DNA from: Spirilliplanes yamanashiensis
Lineage (GTDB): Bacteria > Actinomycetota > Actinomycetes > Mycobacteriales > Micromonosporaceae
DNA: 64,000 nucleotides
Reading direction: 5' to 3'
NCBI RefSeq assembly: GCF_016863475.1
Contig: NZ_BOOY01000016.1
Span: forward strand, 124,001-188,000
Below, one piece after another: positions 27,185 to 35,231 of the stretch (positions are counted from its first letter, which is position 1; the number at the start of each line of letters is the position of its first letter). The notes under the pieces were generated by a model. It had not been told where the DNA came from. It saw only the letters and a list, made by a program, of their open reading frames with translations, and made no database searches. Both the position numbers and the translations under genes were made by a program.

Positions 27185-27204
27185 AAGCGCTTACGAAAGC
27201 GCTT
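27185..27204. promoter_or_regulatory. Tandem LacI-type operators between importer and regulator
   Basis: Two palindromic AAGCGCTT cores at 27185-27192 and 27197-27204, inside a 12-bp direct repeat (CGAAAGCGCTTA). The TATGCT at 27213-27218 may be the -10 of the regulator gene; on the other strand the boxes lie 29-48 nt upstream of the binding-protein ATG. One repressor could therefore control both directions. Confidence 0.8.
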
Positions 27205-27276
27205 ACGTAGCCTATGCTGTGCGCTGTGTCACTGGCAATAGCCGGGACCTGACGATGTTTCACGGAGGTGAACGCC

Positions 27277-28314
27277 TTGCCCAAGCCCGGGCCCAGGCTG
27301 CGGCTCGTCGATGTCGCCGAGCGCGCCGGCGTCTCGCTGGCGACCGCCTCCCGCGCGCTCGCGGGACGCGACGGCGTGAGCGAGGAGGTCGCCAGCCGGG
27401 TCCGGCAGGTGTCGCAGGAGCTGGGCTACGTCGCCAACCCGTACGCGCGCACCCTCGCCGGCGGCGCCAGTTCCACGGTGGGCCTGGTCGTGCACCAGGT
27501 CGACGACCCGTACTTCTCCGAGATCGCGGGCGGCGTCATCCAGATCGCCGACGAGCGCGGCCTGCTCGTGCAGATCTGCCACTCCGGCCGCGACCCCGGC
27601 CACGAGCTGCGCCAGATCCGGCACCTCATCGCCCAGCGGGTCGGCATCATCATCGTGGCGGGCTCCGGCTACCGCGACGCGCGGGTGGAGGCCGACGCCA
27701 AGGCCGCCCTGTCGGACTACCAGCGCCAGGGCGGCCGGGTGGCCGTCATCGGGCGGCACTCCCTCGGCGTCGACGCGGTGCTGCCGGACAACGAGGCCGG
27801 CGGCCGGGTGCTCGCCGAGCACCTGCTCGGCCTGGGTCACCGGCGCATCGCCGTGGCCGCCGGCGACGAGGCCCTGACCACCGTCGCCGACCGGCTCGCC
27901 GGGGTGGCCGCGGCGCTGCGCGGGCAGGGCCTCGACCTGGCCGACCTGCCGGTCGTGCACAGCGCCTTCACCCGCGAGGGCGGGCGGGCGGCGGCCGAGC
28001 GGATCCTCGCCGAGCACCCGCGCACCACCGCGATCATCGCGCTCAACGACGCCATGGCGATGGGCGTGCTGTCCACGCTGCGGGCGCAGCGCATCGCGGT
28101 GCCCGAGCGGATGAGCGTGGTCGGCTTCGACGACGTGTCCGTGGCGGCCGACCTGGCGCCCGGGCTGACCACCGTGCGGCTGCCCATGACCGACATGGGA
28201 CGGATGGCGCTCGCCATGGCGCTCAAGCCGGTGTCGGCCCGGCCGCGGCGGCGCTCCACCGGCCACCAGCTCGTGGTGCGCGACTCGACCGCGCCGGTCA
28301 CGCCACGTGCGTGA
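27277..28314 (+). CDS. LacI-family regulator of the Liv-type importer
   Basis: 345 residues. Helix-turn-helix LVDVAERAGVSLATASRALA at about 9-28, hinge YVANPYARTLAGGASSTVGL, then the effector domain with HRRIAVAAGDEALTTVADRL and MSVVGFDDVSVAADL. TTG 27277 is chosen because GGAGGTGA (27264-27271) lies 5-6 nt in front; the in-frame GTG at 27268 sits inside that ribosome-binding site. Divergent from the importer operon with shared operators. It is closely similar in layout to the LacI at 31502 (both have GSGYRDA/GSGYHDA, GGRVAVIGRH), suggesting duplication. Its end overlaps the isomerase gene by 17 nt. Confidence 0.88.
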   Translation: MPKPGPRLRLVDVAERAGVSLATASRALAGRDGVSEEVASRVRQVSQELGYVANPYARTLAGGASSTVGLVVHQVDDPYFSEIAGGVIQIADERGLLVQICHSGRDPGHELRQIRHLIAQRVGIIIVAGSGYRDARVEADAKAALSDYQRQGGRVAVIGRHSLGVDAVLPDNEAGGRVLAEHLLGLGHRRIAVAAGDEALTTVADRLAGVAAALRGQGLDLADLPVVHSAFTREGGRAAAERILAEHPRTTAIIALNDAMAMGVLSTLRAQRIAVPERMSVVGFDDVSVAADLAPGLTTVRLPMTDMGRMALAMALKPVSARPRRRSTGHQLVVRDSTAPVTPRA

Positions 28315-29101
28315 GGTACCCGGCCAGCGCCTCCGCCAGCACGTCGGCGCCGGGACGCTCCCAGAGCGCGGCGTCGAACACCTCGACCTCCACCGGCCCG
28401 GCGTAGCCGGCGGCGTCCACGGCCTCGCGGAAGCGGCGCAGCTCCACGCAGCCCGCCCCGGGCAGGCCGCGGCCGAGCAGCACCCCGGCCGGCAGCGGGG
28501 TCACCCAGTCGGCCACCTGGAAGCAGGCGATGCGGCCCGCCGCGCCGGCCCGGGCGATCTGCGCCCACACCGCGTCGTCCCACCACACGTGGTAGGTGTC
28601 GACGACCACCCCGACCGCCGCGGCCGGGTACGGCTCGGCCAGGTCGAGCGCCTGGCCCAGCGTCGCCACCACGCACCGGTCGGAGCAGAACATCGGGTGC
28701 AGCGGCTCGACGGCGAGCTGCACGCCCGCGTCCAGCGCGTGCGGCACCAGCGCGCCGAGGGCGTCGCCGACGTGCGCGCGGGCCGCGTCCACGTCGCGGC
28801 TGCCGGGCGGCAGGCCGCCGGAGACCAGCACCAGCGCGGGCGCGCCCAGGGCGGCCGCCTCGTCGATCGCGCGGCGGTTGTCGTCCAGCCACCCGTCCTG
28901 TTGGAAGAACCCGCCGCGGCACAGCGACGTGACCGTCAGCCCGGCGTCGCCCACCAGCGCGGCCGCGCGCCGCACCCCGTACTCCTGCACCTCCTCGCGC
29001 CACAGCCCGACGCCGGTGACGCCCGCGGCGGCGCAGCCCGCCACCAGCTCCGGCAGCGGCCAGCCCTTGGTGGTGGCCGAGTTCAGCGAGAACCGCTTCA
29101 C
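28298..29101 (-). CDS. Sugar phosphate isomerase/epimerase-like TIM barrel
   Basis: 267-residue xylose-isomerase-like TIM barrel (AP endonuclease 2 family). Putative metal ligands are seen in LAVEPLHPMF (Glu), GVVVDTYHVWWDD (Asp and His), IACFQVADWV and the C-terminal VEVEVFDA (Glu). It probably isomerises, epimerises or dehydrates a keto-sugar or sugar acid. GTG 29101 overlaps the stop of the DUF993 gene as GTGA. Last gene of a three-gene coupled operon with an oxidoreductase and an aldolase-like protein. Confidence 0.82.
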   Translation of the reverse strand: MKRFSLNSATTKGWPLPELVAGCAAAGVTGVGLWREEVQEYGVRRAAALVGDAGLTVTSLCRGGFFQQDGWLDDNRRAIDEAAALGAPALVLVSGGLPPGSRDVDAARAHVGDALGALVPHALDAGVQLAVEPLHPMFCSDRCVVATLGQALDLAEPYPAAAVGVVVDTYHVWWDDAVWAQIARAGAAGRIACFQVADWVTPLPAGVLLGRGLPGAGCVELRRFREAVDAAGYAGPVEVEVFDAALWERPGADVLAEALAGYLTHVA

Positions 29102-30249
29102 GGCTGCGCCACCCCCGCCGTGGTGAAGAAGGCGCGCGCCCGGTGCGCGGCCAGCCCGGCGTCGGGCAGCAGGCCCGCCGCGTCGGCCAGCCGCAGCAGC
29201 CGCCCCAGGTGCGCCGGCGACCGGCCGCTCTGCAGCCCGCCCACCATCGTGAAGTGCTCCTGGTGCCCGGCCAGCCAGGCCAGGAACACCACGCCGGTCT
29301 TGTAGTAGAACGTCGGCGTGCCGAACAGGTGCCGGGCCAGCGGCAGCGTGGGCGCGAGGATCCGGTCGTAGGCGGCGGTGTCGCCCGCGTCGAGGGCGCG
29401 CAGCGCGGCCGCGGCCGGGGGCGCGATCGCGGCGAACACGCCCAGCAGCGCCTCCGAGTGGCCGTGGTCGTCGCCGCGGATCAGCGCCGGGTAGTTGAAG
29501 TCGTCGCCGGTGTACATGCGCACGCCCGCGGGCAGCCGGCGGCGCAGCGCCACCTCGAACCCCTCGTCCAGCAGCGAGAGCTTGACCCCGTCGACGCGGC
29601 CGGGGTGCGCGGCGATCAGCTCCAGCACCGTGTCGGCGGCGCGGGCCGGGTCGTCCGCGCCCCAATAGCCGGCCAGCAGCGGGTCGAACGCCGGGCCGAG
29701 CCAGTGCAGCACCACCGGCGCGTCCGCCTCGTCGAGCAGCCGGCCGTACACGTCGAGGTAGTCGCCCGCGGAGCGCGCCGCCGCGGCGAGGTGCCGGCTG
29801 CACATGAGCACCGGGCCCGCGCCCGCCTCCTGCACGTCGGCGAGCTGCTCGTGGTACGCCTTGCGGATCTCGTCCAGGGTGGCCGGACCGGCCGGGAGCT
29901 GGTCGGTGGCGACGCCCGCCACGACCGTCCCGCCCGCGGCGGCCGCCTCGCGGGCCGAGCGGCGGATCAGCTCGCGGGCGGCCGGCCAGTCCAGGCCCAT
30001 GCCGCGCTGCGCGGTGTCCATCGCCTCGGCGACGCCGAAGCCGTGCGACCACAGGTGCCGGCGGAACGCCAGGGTGGCGTCCCAGTCGAGCGCGGCCGGG
30101 GCGCCGGGGACGTTCTCGGCGGCCGGGTCGGCGACGACGTGCGCGGCGGCGTAGGCCACCCGGCCGGTGAAGGCGGCCCCGGGCTCGGCGTAGCCGCCGC
30201 CGGAGCCGGACAGCGTGAGCCGCCCGTCCGGCAGGTTCACCGCGGTCAT
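29098..30249 (-). CDS. DUF993 / dihydrodipicolinate-synthase-family aldolase-like protein
   Basis: 383 residues. The fold is predicted to be a class I aldolase barrel of the DapA superfamily: VDGVKLSLLDEG holds the likely Schiff-base Lys223, and YTGDDFNYPALI, a conserved phosphate or substrate segment, follows. FGTPTFYYKTGVVFLAWLAGHQ near the end is typical of DUF993. No characterised member is known to me. Overlaps ATGA with the upstream oxidoreductase and GTGA with the downstream isomerase, so the three make one unit. Cleavage or condensation of an oxidised sugar with pyruvate-type chemistry is inferred. Confidence 0.8.
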   Translation of the reverse strand: MTAVNLPDGRLTLSGSGGGYAEPGAAFTGRVAYAAAHVVADPAAENVPGAPAALDWDATLAFRRHLWSHGFGVAEAMDTAQRGMGLDWPAARELIRRSAREAAAAGGTVVAGVATDQLPAGPATLDEIRKAYHEQLADVQEAGAGPVLMCSRHLAAAARSAGDYLDVYGRLLDEADAPVVLHWLGPAFDPLLAGYWGADDPARAADTVLELIAAHPGRVDGVKLSLLDEGFEVALRRRLPAGVRMYTGDDFNYPALIRGDDHGHSEALLGVFAAIAPPAAAALRALDAGDTAAYDRILAPTLPLARHLFGTPTFYYKTGVVFLAWLAGHQEHFTMVGGLQSGRSPAHLGRLLRLADAAGLLPDAGLAAHRARAFFTTAGVAQP

Positions 30250-31400
30250 CGGCCCAGCTCCGGCACCTCGACCCGGCGGCCCTCGCGGGCGGACTGCAGG
30301 CCCAGCTCGGCGAGCTGCACGCCGCGCGCGCCGGACCACAGGTCCCAGGTGTACGGGGCGTCCTCGGCGACGTGCCGCAGGAAGATCTCCCACTGCGCCT
30401 TGAAGCCGTTGTCGTACTCGTCGTTGTCCGGCACCTCCTGCCACTGGGCGCGGAACGCGTCGGTGACGGGCAGGTCGGGATTCCACACCGGCTTGGGGGT
30501 GGTGGCGCGGTGCTGGACGCGGCAGGCGCGCAGGCCGGCGACCGCGCTGCCCTCGGTGCCGTCGACCTGGAACTCGACCAGCTCGTCGCGGTACACCCGC
30601 ACGGCCCAGGACGAGTTGATCTGGGCGACGACGCCGCCGTCGAGCTCGAAGATGCCGTAGGCCGAGTCGTCGGCGGTGGCCTCGTAGGCGGCGCCGCGCT
30701 CGTCCCAGCGCCGCGGGATGTGGGTGGTGACGTGCGCGGTGACCGCGCGCACCGGCGCGAACAGCTGCTCCAGCACGTAGTGCCAGTGCGGGAACATGTC
30801 GACGACGATGCCGCCGCCGTCGGCGGTGCGGTAGTTCCAGCTCGGCCGCTGGGCGGCCTGCCAGTCGCCCTCGAACACCCAGTAGCCGAACTCGCCGCGC
30901 ACCGACAGGATGCGGCCGAAGAAGCCGCCGTCGACGAGCCGCTGGAGCTTGCGCAGGCCGGGCAGGAACAGCTTGTCCTGCACGACGCCGTGCTTGACGC
31001 CCGCCGCGTCGGCGGCCCGGGCCAGCTCGACCGCGCCGTGCAGCGTGGTGGCGGTCGGCTTCTCGGTGTAGATGTGCCTGCCCGCCGCCACGGCCAGCCC
31101 GATGGCCTTCTCGCGCTCGCTGGTGACCTGCGCGTCGAAGTAGATCTGCACGTCGTCGCGGGCCAGGGCGGCGCCGAGGTCGGTGGTGAACTCGGTGAGG
31201 CCGTGCCGGGCGGCCAGGTCGCGCAGCTTGGCCTCGTTGCGGCCGACGAGCACCGGCTCGGGCCACAGCACCGTGCCGTCGGACAGCGGCACGCCGCCGC
31301 CGTCGCGGATGGCGAGGATGGAGCGCACGAGGTGCTGGCGGTAGCCCATCCTTCCGGTCACGCCGTTCATGACGATGCCGATCGGGATCCGCGTGGACAT
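30246..31400 (-). CDS. Gfo/Idh/MocA-family oxidoreductase
   Basis: 384 residues. N-terminal Rossmann fold with MNGVTGRMG (11-19) and the family lysine in YTEKPTA (Lys114); C-terminal domain with DMFPHWHYVLEQLF, which supplies the substrate His residues, and an end WSGARGVQLAELGLQSA. Family members oxidise or reduce sugars, inositols and 3-keto-sugars with NAD(P). ATG 31400 follows GAGGGG at 8 nt; a GTG at 31409 is less likely. First gene of the trio and preceded by two AAGCGCTT operators shared with the divergent LacI gene. Confidence 0.87.
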   Translation of the reverse strand: MSTRIPIGIVMNGVTGRMGYRQHLVRSILAIRDGGGVPLSDGTVLWPEPVLVGRNEAKLRDLAARHGLTEFTTDLGAALARDDVQIYFDAQVTSEREKAIGLAVAAGRHIYTEKPTATTLHGAVELARAADAAGVKHGVVQDKLFLPGLRKLQRLVDGGFFGRILSVRGEFGYWVFEGDWQAAQRPSWNYRTADGGGIVVDMFPHWHYVLEQLFAPVRAVTAHVTTHIPRRWDERGAAYEATADDSAYGIFELDGGVVAQINSSWAVRVYRDELVEFQVDGTEGSAVAGLRACRVQHRATTPKPVWNPDLPVTDAFRAQWQEVPDNDEYDNGFKAQWEIFLRHVAEDAPYTWDLWSGARGVQLAELGLQSAREGRRVEVPELGR

Positions 31401-31418
31401 GGGCCCCACCCCTCAGGT

Positions 31419-31468
31419 AAGCGCTTTCCCGGAAGGCTACGACGCCGTAACACGCTAGGCAAGCGCTT
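31419..31468. promoter_or_regulatory. Pair of LacI-type operators between oxidoreductase and second regulator
   Basis: Cores AAGCGCTT at 31419-31426 (in GGTAAGCGCTTTCC) and 31461-31468 (in GGCAAGCGCTTTCC), 42 bp apart, that is four helical turns, which would suit looping. The first lies 19 nt from the oxidoreductase ATG; the second lies 21 bp ahead of the TACGCT -10 (31489-31494) of the regulator. The core equals that at 27185-27204. Confidence 0.8.
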
Positions 31469-31501
31469 TCCTGTGCCGTTCCGTGAGCTACGCTGTCGCT
31501 C

Positions 31502-32521
31502 GTGGCAACCCTGGCGGACGTCGCCCGGCGGGCCGGCGTCTCGACCGCCACCGTCTCGCGCATCATCAACAACAGCCCGAAGCCCGTGACCGAGGCGCTG
31601 CGGGAGCGGGTGCTGGCCGCCGTCGCCGAGCTGCAGTTCGTGCCGAACGCCAACGCCCAGCAGCTGGCCCGCGCGCACCGCAGCGCCGTCGGCGTGATCG
31701 TGCACGACGTCTCCGACCCGTACTTCGCGGAGATCACCCGCGGCCTGCAGCGGGTCGCCACCGACAACGGCCGGCTCGTCATCATCTGCAACAGCTACCG
31801 CGACCCCGAGCGCGAGCTGGCCTACGTGGACCTGCTGCACGCCCACCGCACCGCCGCCATCATCCTGGCCGGCTCCGGCTACCACGACGCGCCGATCACC
31901 GCCCGGCTCGACCGCAAGCTGCGGCTCTACCAGAGCACCGGCGGCCGGGTCGCCGTCATCGGCCGGCACGAGCACGCGGGCGACGCCATCGTGCCCGAGA
32001 ACGAGCACGGCGGCTGGCTCGCCGGCGACGCCCTCTACCGGCTCGGCCACACCGCCGTCGGGGTGATCGCCGGGCCGCGCCACCTGACCACCACGACCGA
32101 CCGGCTCGCCGGGCTGCGCCGCGCCGCCCGCGACCACGGCCACCGGCTCACCACCCGGCACATCGCGTACGCCGACTTCGACCGCGCCGGGGGCGCCGCG
32201 GCCGCCGCCGAGCTGCTCGGCCGGCTGCCCGGGCTGACCGCGCTGGCCGCCCTCAACGACTCCATGGCCGTCGGCGCGCTCGCCTGCCTGCGCGAGCGGG
32301 GCGTCGACGTGCCCGGGCAGGTCAGCGTCATCGGCTTCGACGACATGCCGATCAGCGTCGACGTCACCCCGCGGCTCAGCACCGTGCGGCTGCCGTTGGA
32401 GGAGATCGGCCAGCGCGCCATGTCACTGGCGCTGCGCGAGCCGGCCGACGGCCGCGACGGCCCGCTCGTCGAGCACGCCGCCGCGACCCTCGTCCTGCGC
32501 GACAGCACCGTCAGTCGGTGA
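31502..32521 (+). CDS. LacI-family regulator of the oxidoreductase operon
   Basis: 339 residues. Helix-turn-helix TLADVARRAGVSTATVSRII at the extreme N-terminus, then FVPNANAQQLARAHRSAVGV and an effector domain with GLTALAALNDSMAVGAL and QVSVIGFDDMPISVDVTPRL. GTG 31502 has TACGCT 7 nt in front and no ribosome-binding site, so a leaderless transcript is likely. Divergent from the Gfo/Idh-DUF993-isomerase operon with shared operators. Similar to the LacI at 27277. The stop overlaps the next convergent gene by 11 nt. Confidence 0.87.
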   Translation: MATLADVARRAGVSTATVSRIINNSPKPVTEALRERVLAAVAELQFVPNANAQQLARAHRSAVGVIVHDVSDPYFAEITRGLQRVATDNGRLVIICNSYRDPERELAYVDLLHAHRTAAIILAGSGYHDAPITARLDRKLRLYQSTGGRVAVIGRHEHAGDAIVPENEHGGWLAGDALYRLGHTAVGVIAGPRHLTTTTDRLAGLRRAARDHGHRLTTRHIAYADFDRAGGAAAAAELLGRLPGLTALAALNDSMAVGALACLRERGVDVPGQVSVIGFDDMPISVDVTPRLSTVRLPLEEIGQRAMSLALREPADGRDGPLVEHAAATLVLRDSTVSR

Positions 32522-33554
32522 CCCGCGGCGCCGTGCGCGCCGCCGCCTTCAGCGCCGCCGCCGCGCCCGTGTACGGGTTGCGGGTGTACGAGCGCGACAG
32601 CGTGCCGGGCACCGCGAAGTACTCGGCCGCCAGCTTCGCCGGGTCGGTCGCGATCTCGCCGCGGCCCGGCAGGTCGTTGCCGTCGTCCCAGCCCCACGGG
32701 GCGTTCGCCGAGTTGGTGCCGCACGACCAGGTGCCCTGCCCGCAGCCGCCGGTGGTGTCGCCGGCGAACGTGCCCAGGTGCGCGAACAGGCTCGACGTGG
32801 CGCGCTGCGCCCACAGGCCGCCCGGGGCGAAGATGTCGACGAGCTGGTAGCGCACGTCGCGGTCGTTCGCGCCCGACGGCGTCTCGGCCACCGTCGACGG
32901 GTAGTAGACGACGCCGTCGCCGTTGATCCGGTACTGCGGGTGCGCCTTCAGGCCGTGGCCCTGCGCCTCCTGCGCGGTCACCGGGTGCTGGAACGCGTCG
33001 TGCGGCGACGACTGGAACGCCAGCGTGCCGTCGACGCTCTCCCGGCCGCTCGTCCAGCTGCTGCCCGCCGGGGTGTAGGAGAAGAAGTCGGAGTGCGCCA
33101 CGGTGACCGCCCCGCGCAGCGTGCCGTACGGCGAGCCGTCGCGCTCCACGGCGAACAGCGCGCCCTCGCCGTCGTTCTCGTGCTCGGTCTCGCCGAACGG
33201 GTGGTCGGTCCAGTCGCGCGGGTGGAAGAACAGGTACGTCAGGTACCAGTGCGTCGGGGTCTCGACGACGGAGTAGTAGACGCGCGCGGCGAGGTCCGCG
33301 CCCGCCTGCCCGGTGCGGTCCCAGTTGTTGCGGCCGTTGAAGTCGCCGTCGAAGTCCACCGCCGTCAGGTAGTCGGACCGGCCGCCCAGCGCGTGCGTGC
33401 CGGTCGCGTCGACGTCCTGGTGGTGGATCGGCGCCCAGCGCAGCGCCAGCTCCGCGTGGCCGACGGCCGCGCGGGCCGGTGCGGCGGGCGCCACCACCGC
33501 CGCCGTCAGGCCGAGCACGGCCGCCGTCGTCGTCCTCAGTGCAGCTCTGATCAC
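32511..33554 (-). CDS. Secreted protein of unknown function
   Basis: 347 residues with a signal peptide (IRAALRTTTAAVLGLTAAVV, ending near APARA). The mature part has HEWH-like polar clusters: WAPIHHQDVDATGTHALGG, LTAVDFDGDFNGRNNWD, WYLTYLFFHPRDWTDH, TEHENDGEGALFAVERDG. The HENDGEG segment distantly recalls NPP1/Vps62-type secreted proteins, but no family can be assigned with confidence. GTG 33554 is chosen because AGGGGG lies 6 nt upstream; an ATG at 33581 lacks a ribosome-binding site. Two Cys (GGCGQGTWSCG) may pair. Stands alone, converging with the LacI gene. Confidence 0.7.
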   Translation of the reverse strand: MIRAALRTTTAAVLGLTAAVVAPAAPARAAVGHAELALRWAPIHHQDVDATGTHALGGRSDYLTAVDFDGDFNGRNNWDRTGQAGADLAARVYYSVVETPTHWYLTYLFFHPRDWTDHPFGETEHENDGEGALFAVERDGSPYGTLRGAVTVAHSDFFSYTPAGSSWTSGRESVDGTLAFQSSPHDAFQHPVTAQEAQGHGLKAHPQYRINGDGVVYYPSTVAETPSGANDRDVRYQLVDIFAPGGLWAQRATSSLFAHLGTFAGDTTGGCGQGTWSCGTNSANAPWGWDDGNDLPGRGEIATDPAKLAAEYFAVPGTLSRSYTRNPYTGAAAALKAAARTAPRVTD

Positions 33555-33670
33555 GTTTCGCCCCCTGCGCGGTGCCGGCATCGGTCGCCGGTCAGCCTGG
33601 GCGGCGCCGGCGGCCGACGGGTGTCCGGCAGGGATCGAGTGTATTGACCACAGTCGACGGATGGAACCGC

Positions 33671-34483
33671 TCAGACGCCGAACTCGGCCCGCAGCGCGCG
33701 CGTCACCGGCGTGTCCACCGGCCCCCGGCGCTCCCCGTCGACGGACACCTCCAGCAGGTCGTCGTAGAACGCGATCAGCCCGGCGATCGGCGGCGCGCCC
33801 GGCAGCGGGTCGGGGTAGCTCCAGGCCACGTCCGGCAGCTCCGGCGCCGAGAAGTAGCTCGCCTCGCCCTTGTACGGGCAGTAGGTGCGCAGCGCGCTCG
33901 GCGTCAGCTCGGCGGCGATCTCCGCGCGCGGCAGGTAGTAGCGCACCGGCAGGCTGGTCTCGAACACCAGCACCGCGCGGGTGGTGTCGGCGATCAGCCG
34001 CCCGTGGTGCTCCAGCCGCACGCGGCGCCCGGTGGCCCGCGCGTCGACCCGGTGGTAGGGGTCGCGCGGGTGGGCCCGGACCGGCTCGTCCTCCTCCAGC
34101 CAGTCGAAGGCGTCGAAGTCCAGCAGGACGTGCCCGGCCAGGTCGGGGTCGGCGGGCCGGAACGCCGCGCCGGGGCGGGTGGCGCCGCCGGCGGTGACGG
34201 TCAGCGCCTCGCCCGCGGTGGAGTGGACGGCGAACGGGATGCCGGGGTGCAGCAGCTCGGGGCCGTCCCCGGCGGACGCGGCGGCGGGGGTCAGCTCGGC
34301 GCGCAGGTCGGCGGCGGGGACGGCGAACACCGGGGTGATCCGGCGGGGCTCCCAGACCAGCAGGGCGCCGGTGGTGTCGGCGACGACGTGGCCGCCGAGC
34401 AGGGCCCGCACCCGCCGGCCGGCCGGTTCGTGCCGCAGCCGCGCCCGCAGGCCGGCCATGGCGTCGCTCATGCGTGTGCTCAT
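33671..34483 (-). CDS. Tandem DUF427 domain protein
   Basis: 270 residues with two DUF427 beta-domains. The first spans about 10-130 (VRALLGGHVVADTTGALLVWE) and the second about 135-270 (VRLEHHGRLIADTTRAVLVFE), the latter with the hallmark YCPYKGEASYFS and AWSYPDPL. The repeated ADTTxAxLVxE strand shows internal duplication. Function unknown; DUF427 proteins are widespread in actinobacteria and fungi. Start ATG 34483 or 34471; no strong ribosome-binding site decides. Followed upstream by an HxlR regulator gene in the same direction, which may control it. Confidence 0.8.
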   Translation of the reverse strand: MSTRMSDAMAGLRARLRHEPAGRRVRALLGGHVVADTTGALLVWEPRRITPVFAVPAADLRAELTPAAASAGDGPELLHPGIPFAVHSTAGEALTVTAGGATRPGAAFRPADPDLAGHVLLDFDAFDWLEEDEPVRAHPRDPYHRVDARATGRRVRLEHHGRLIADTTRAVLVFETSLPVRYYLPRAEIAAELTPSALRTYCPYKGEASYFSAPELPDVAWSYPDPLPGAPPIAGLIAFYDDLLEVSVDGERRGPVDTPVTRALRAEFGV

Positions 34484-34552
34484 CGGGTCATCGTGCACCG
34501 GCGGGGGCCGCCGGGCGGCCGTCGCGTCCGGCATCCGCCACTGGCGCGCGGG

Positions 34553-35047
34553 TCAGCCGCGGGCGACCTCCCGCTCGTAGGCGGCGGTCAGCTCGGCGAG
34601 GACCCCGGGCGTGCCGGGCGGGCGAGTGGCGCCGAGGTGCAGCTCGCGCAGCTCGTCGGCGAACCGCTCCCAGAGCGCCGGCCCGCCCTCCTCGAGCAGC
34701 CGGGCGCGCACGGACAGCTCCGGCGACGCCGGCAGGTGCCGCCGGCCCCACGCGCCGAGCGCGGCGAACACGGGCACCAGCTGGATGGCCGGTTCGGTGA
34801 GGCTGTAGACGACCTTCTGCTTGTGGCTGGGGTCGGGCGCCTTCGACACCATCCCGAGGCGCACGAGCCGGCTCAGGCGGTCGGCGAGGATGTTGCTGGC
34901 GATGCGCTCCTCCGAGCGGCTCAGCAGCTCGTTGAAGTGCCGCCGGTTGCCGAACATCATGTCGCGCAGCACGAGCAGCGACCACTTGTCGCCGAACACC
35001 TCGAGGGAGAGGTTGATCGGGCAGCCCGACCGGTGCGTCTCACCCAC
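34553..35047 (-). CDS. HxlR-family transcriptional regulator
   Basis: 164 residues. The MarR-like winged helix carries the HxlR signature: CPINLSLEVFGDKWSLLVLRD with Cys9, which is often redox-sensitive, then RHFNELLSRSEERIASNIL and LVRLGMVSKAPDPSHKQKVVYSLTEP (split here by normal linker residues). GTG 35047 is preceded by GGAGGTGA at 9 nt. Divergent from the LPMO gene; the DUF427 gene follows 69 nt downstream. Likely responds to aldehydes, quinones or oxidants. Confidence 0.88.
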   Translation of the reverse strand: MGETHRSGCPINLSLEVFGDKWSLLVLRDMMFGNRRHFNELLSRSEERIASNILADRLSRLVRLGMVSKAPDPSHKQKVVYSLTEPAIQLVPVFAALGAWGRRHLPASPELSVRARLLEEGGPALWERFADELRELHLGATRPPGTPGVLAELTAAYEREVARG

Positions 35048-35113
35048 TCGCCATCACCTCCGCAGACCACTTGCAGAATACTACTGGTGGTCGGCGCGGC
35101 GCCGCGAATGTTA

Positions 35114-35128
35114 ACGAGCATCGCTCGT
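35114..35128. promoter_or_regulatory. Inverted repeat and promoter region upstream of the LPMO gene
   Basis: ACGAGC-ATC-GCTCGT forms a perfect 6-bp inverted repeat, extended imperfectly by TTA/TAA on each side. It lies between the divergent HxlR and LPMO genes and is a candidate regulator site. A consensus-like TTGACA follows at 35173-35178 on the plus strand and a GTTAAC palindrome at 35181-35186. A matching -10 is not obvious. Confidence 0.4.
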
Positions 35129-35231
35129 AAAACGGGTCTTTTCGCCATGTGATCACGCAGGGCGACAAACTGTTGACAACGTTAACTGTATTGACGTTCT
35201 CTGATGGCATCCCCCGGCCCGAAGGAGCGTC

